From Ruminococcaceae bacterium UBA5905 (GTDB taxonomy: Bacteria; Bacillota; Clostridia; Oscillospirales; Acutalibacteraceae), in assembly GCA_002431285.1 (NCBI GenBank), contig DJEF01000060.1, forward strand, positions 13,113-27,561: 14,449 bases of DNA. Reading direction: 5' to 3'. Every line of letters starts with the position of its first letter. The stretch's first letter is position 1. Of this stretch, positions 14,387-14,449 are shown one piece after another. The translations under genes were made by a program, and so were the position numbers. The notes below the pieces were generated by a model. That model saw nothing but the letters and a program-made list of their open reading frames with translations. It searched no databases and was not told the origin of the DNA.

Positions 14387-14449
14387 CAAACCCCGCATAT
14401 AAAAATTTGCCCCCGGTTCTCATCCGTGGACTATACCCCGAAAAACGGA
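14387..14449. other. Gene-free window end
   Basis: 63 bases after the surface-protein stop. A weak inverted pair TCCGT/ACGGA lies at the end, too close to the window edge to call as a terminator. Nothing else is recognisable. Confidence 0.4.

Noticed and set aside
1..14449. Search by eye for tRNA, rRNA, CRISPR arrays, insertion sequences and phage genes
   Set aside because: No cloverleaf ending, no regularly spaced direct repeats and no transposase, integrase or phage motifs were seen in any long frame.

Overview
The window looks like chromosome from a GC-rich, spore-forming Clostridia member, probably an Oscillospiraceae/Ruminococcaceae-type gut Firmicute. That is inferred from the gene set (YmdB, DUF6062, split transketolase, SleL-type LysM-GH18 hydrolase, Cys-rich small protein), strong AGGAGG-type ribosome sites and SigA-like promoters. 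There is no rRNA, tRNA, CRISPR, integrase or transposase, and codon usage looks uniform, so most of the window reads as ordinary chromosomal core.

Layout. (1) 1-1716, plus strand: the 3' part of a YmdB-type metallophosphoesterase, a Cys-rich DUF6062 protein and a Nudix hydrolase, closed by a hairpin terminator. (2) 1792-3315, plus strand: a MATE transporter with its own promoter and a strong terminator. (3) 3341-3549: a gene-free convergent intergenic region with a multi-stem palindromic element. (4) 9498-3555, minus strand, read right to left: PHP phosphoesterase, DHH/family II pyrophosphatase-like protein, the two transketolase halves, a second MATE transporter and an RluA-type pseudouridine synthase. 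PHP-DHH are separated by 3 bases, tktA-tktB by 3 bases, and MATE-rluA overlap by 8 bases. A consensus promoter precedes PHP and an extended -10 promoter precedes tktA.

(5) 9584-10912, plus strand: a divergently transcribed GNAT N-acetyltransferase of the phosphinothricin acetyltransferase type followed by a DUF554 membrane protein, ending at a hairpin that can serve both strands. (6) 12553-11038, minus strand: a spore-cortex-lytic-type LysM-LysM-GH18 protein, then a 58-residue Cys-rich protein with its own promoter. (7) 12554-12976: about 420 bases without a gene, holding a second long imperfect inverted-repeat structure and a plus-strand promoter. (8) 12977-14386: a secreted, C-terminally anchored surface protein of unknown function.

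I see no convincing new multi-gene system. The most unexplained signals are the two intergenic palindromic elements (3341-3486 and 12636-12737), the duplicated CxxC/CxxH layout of the DUF6062 protein, and an unassigned surface protein.
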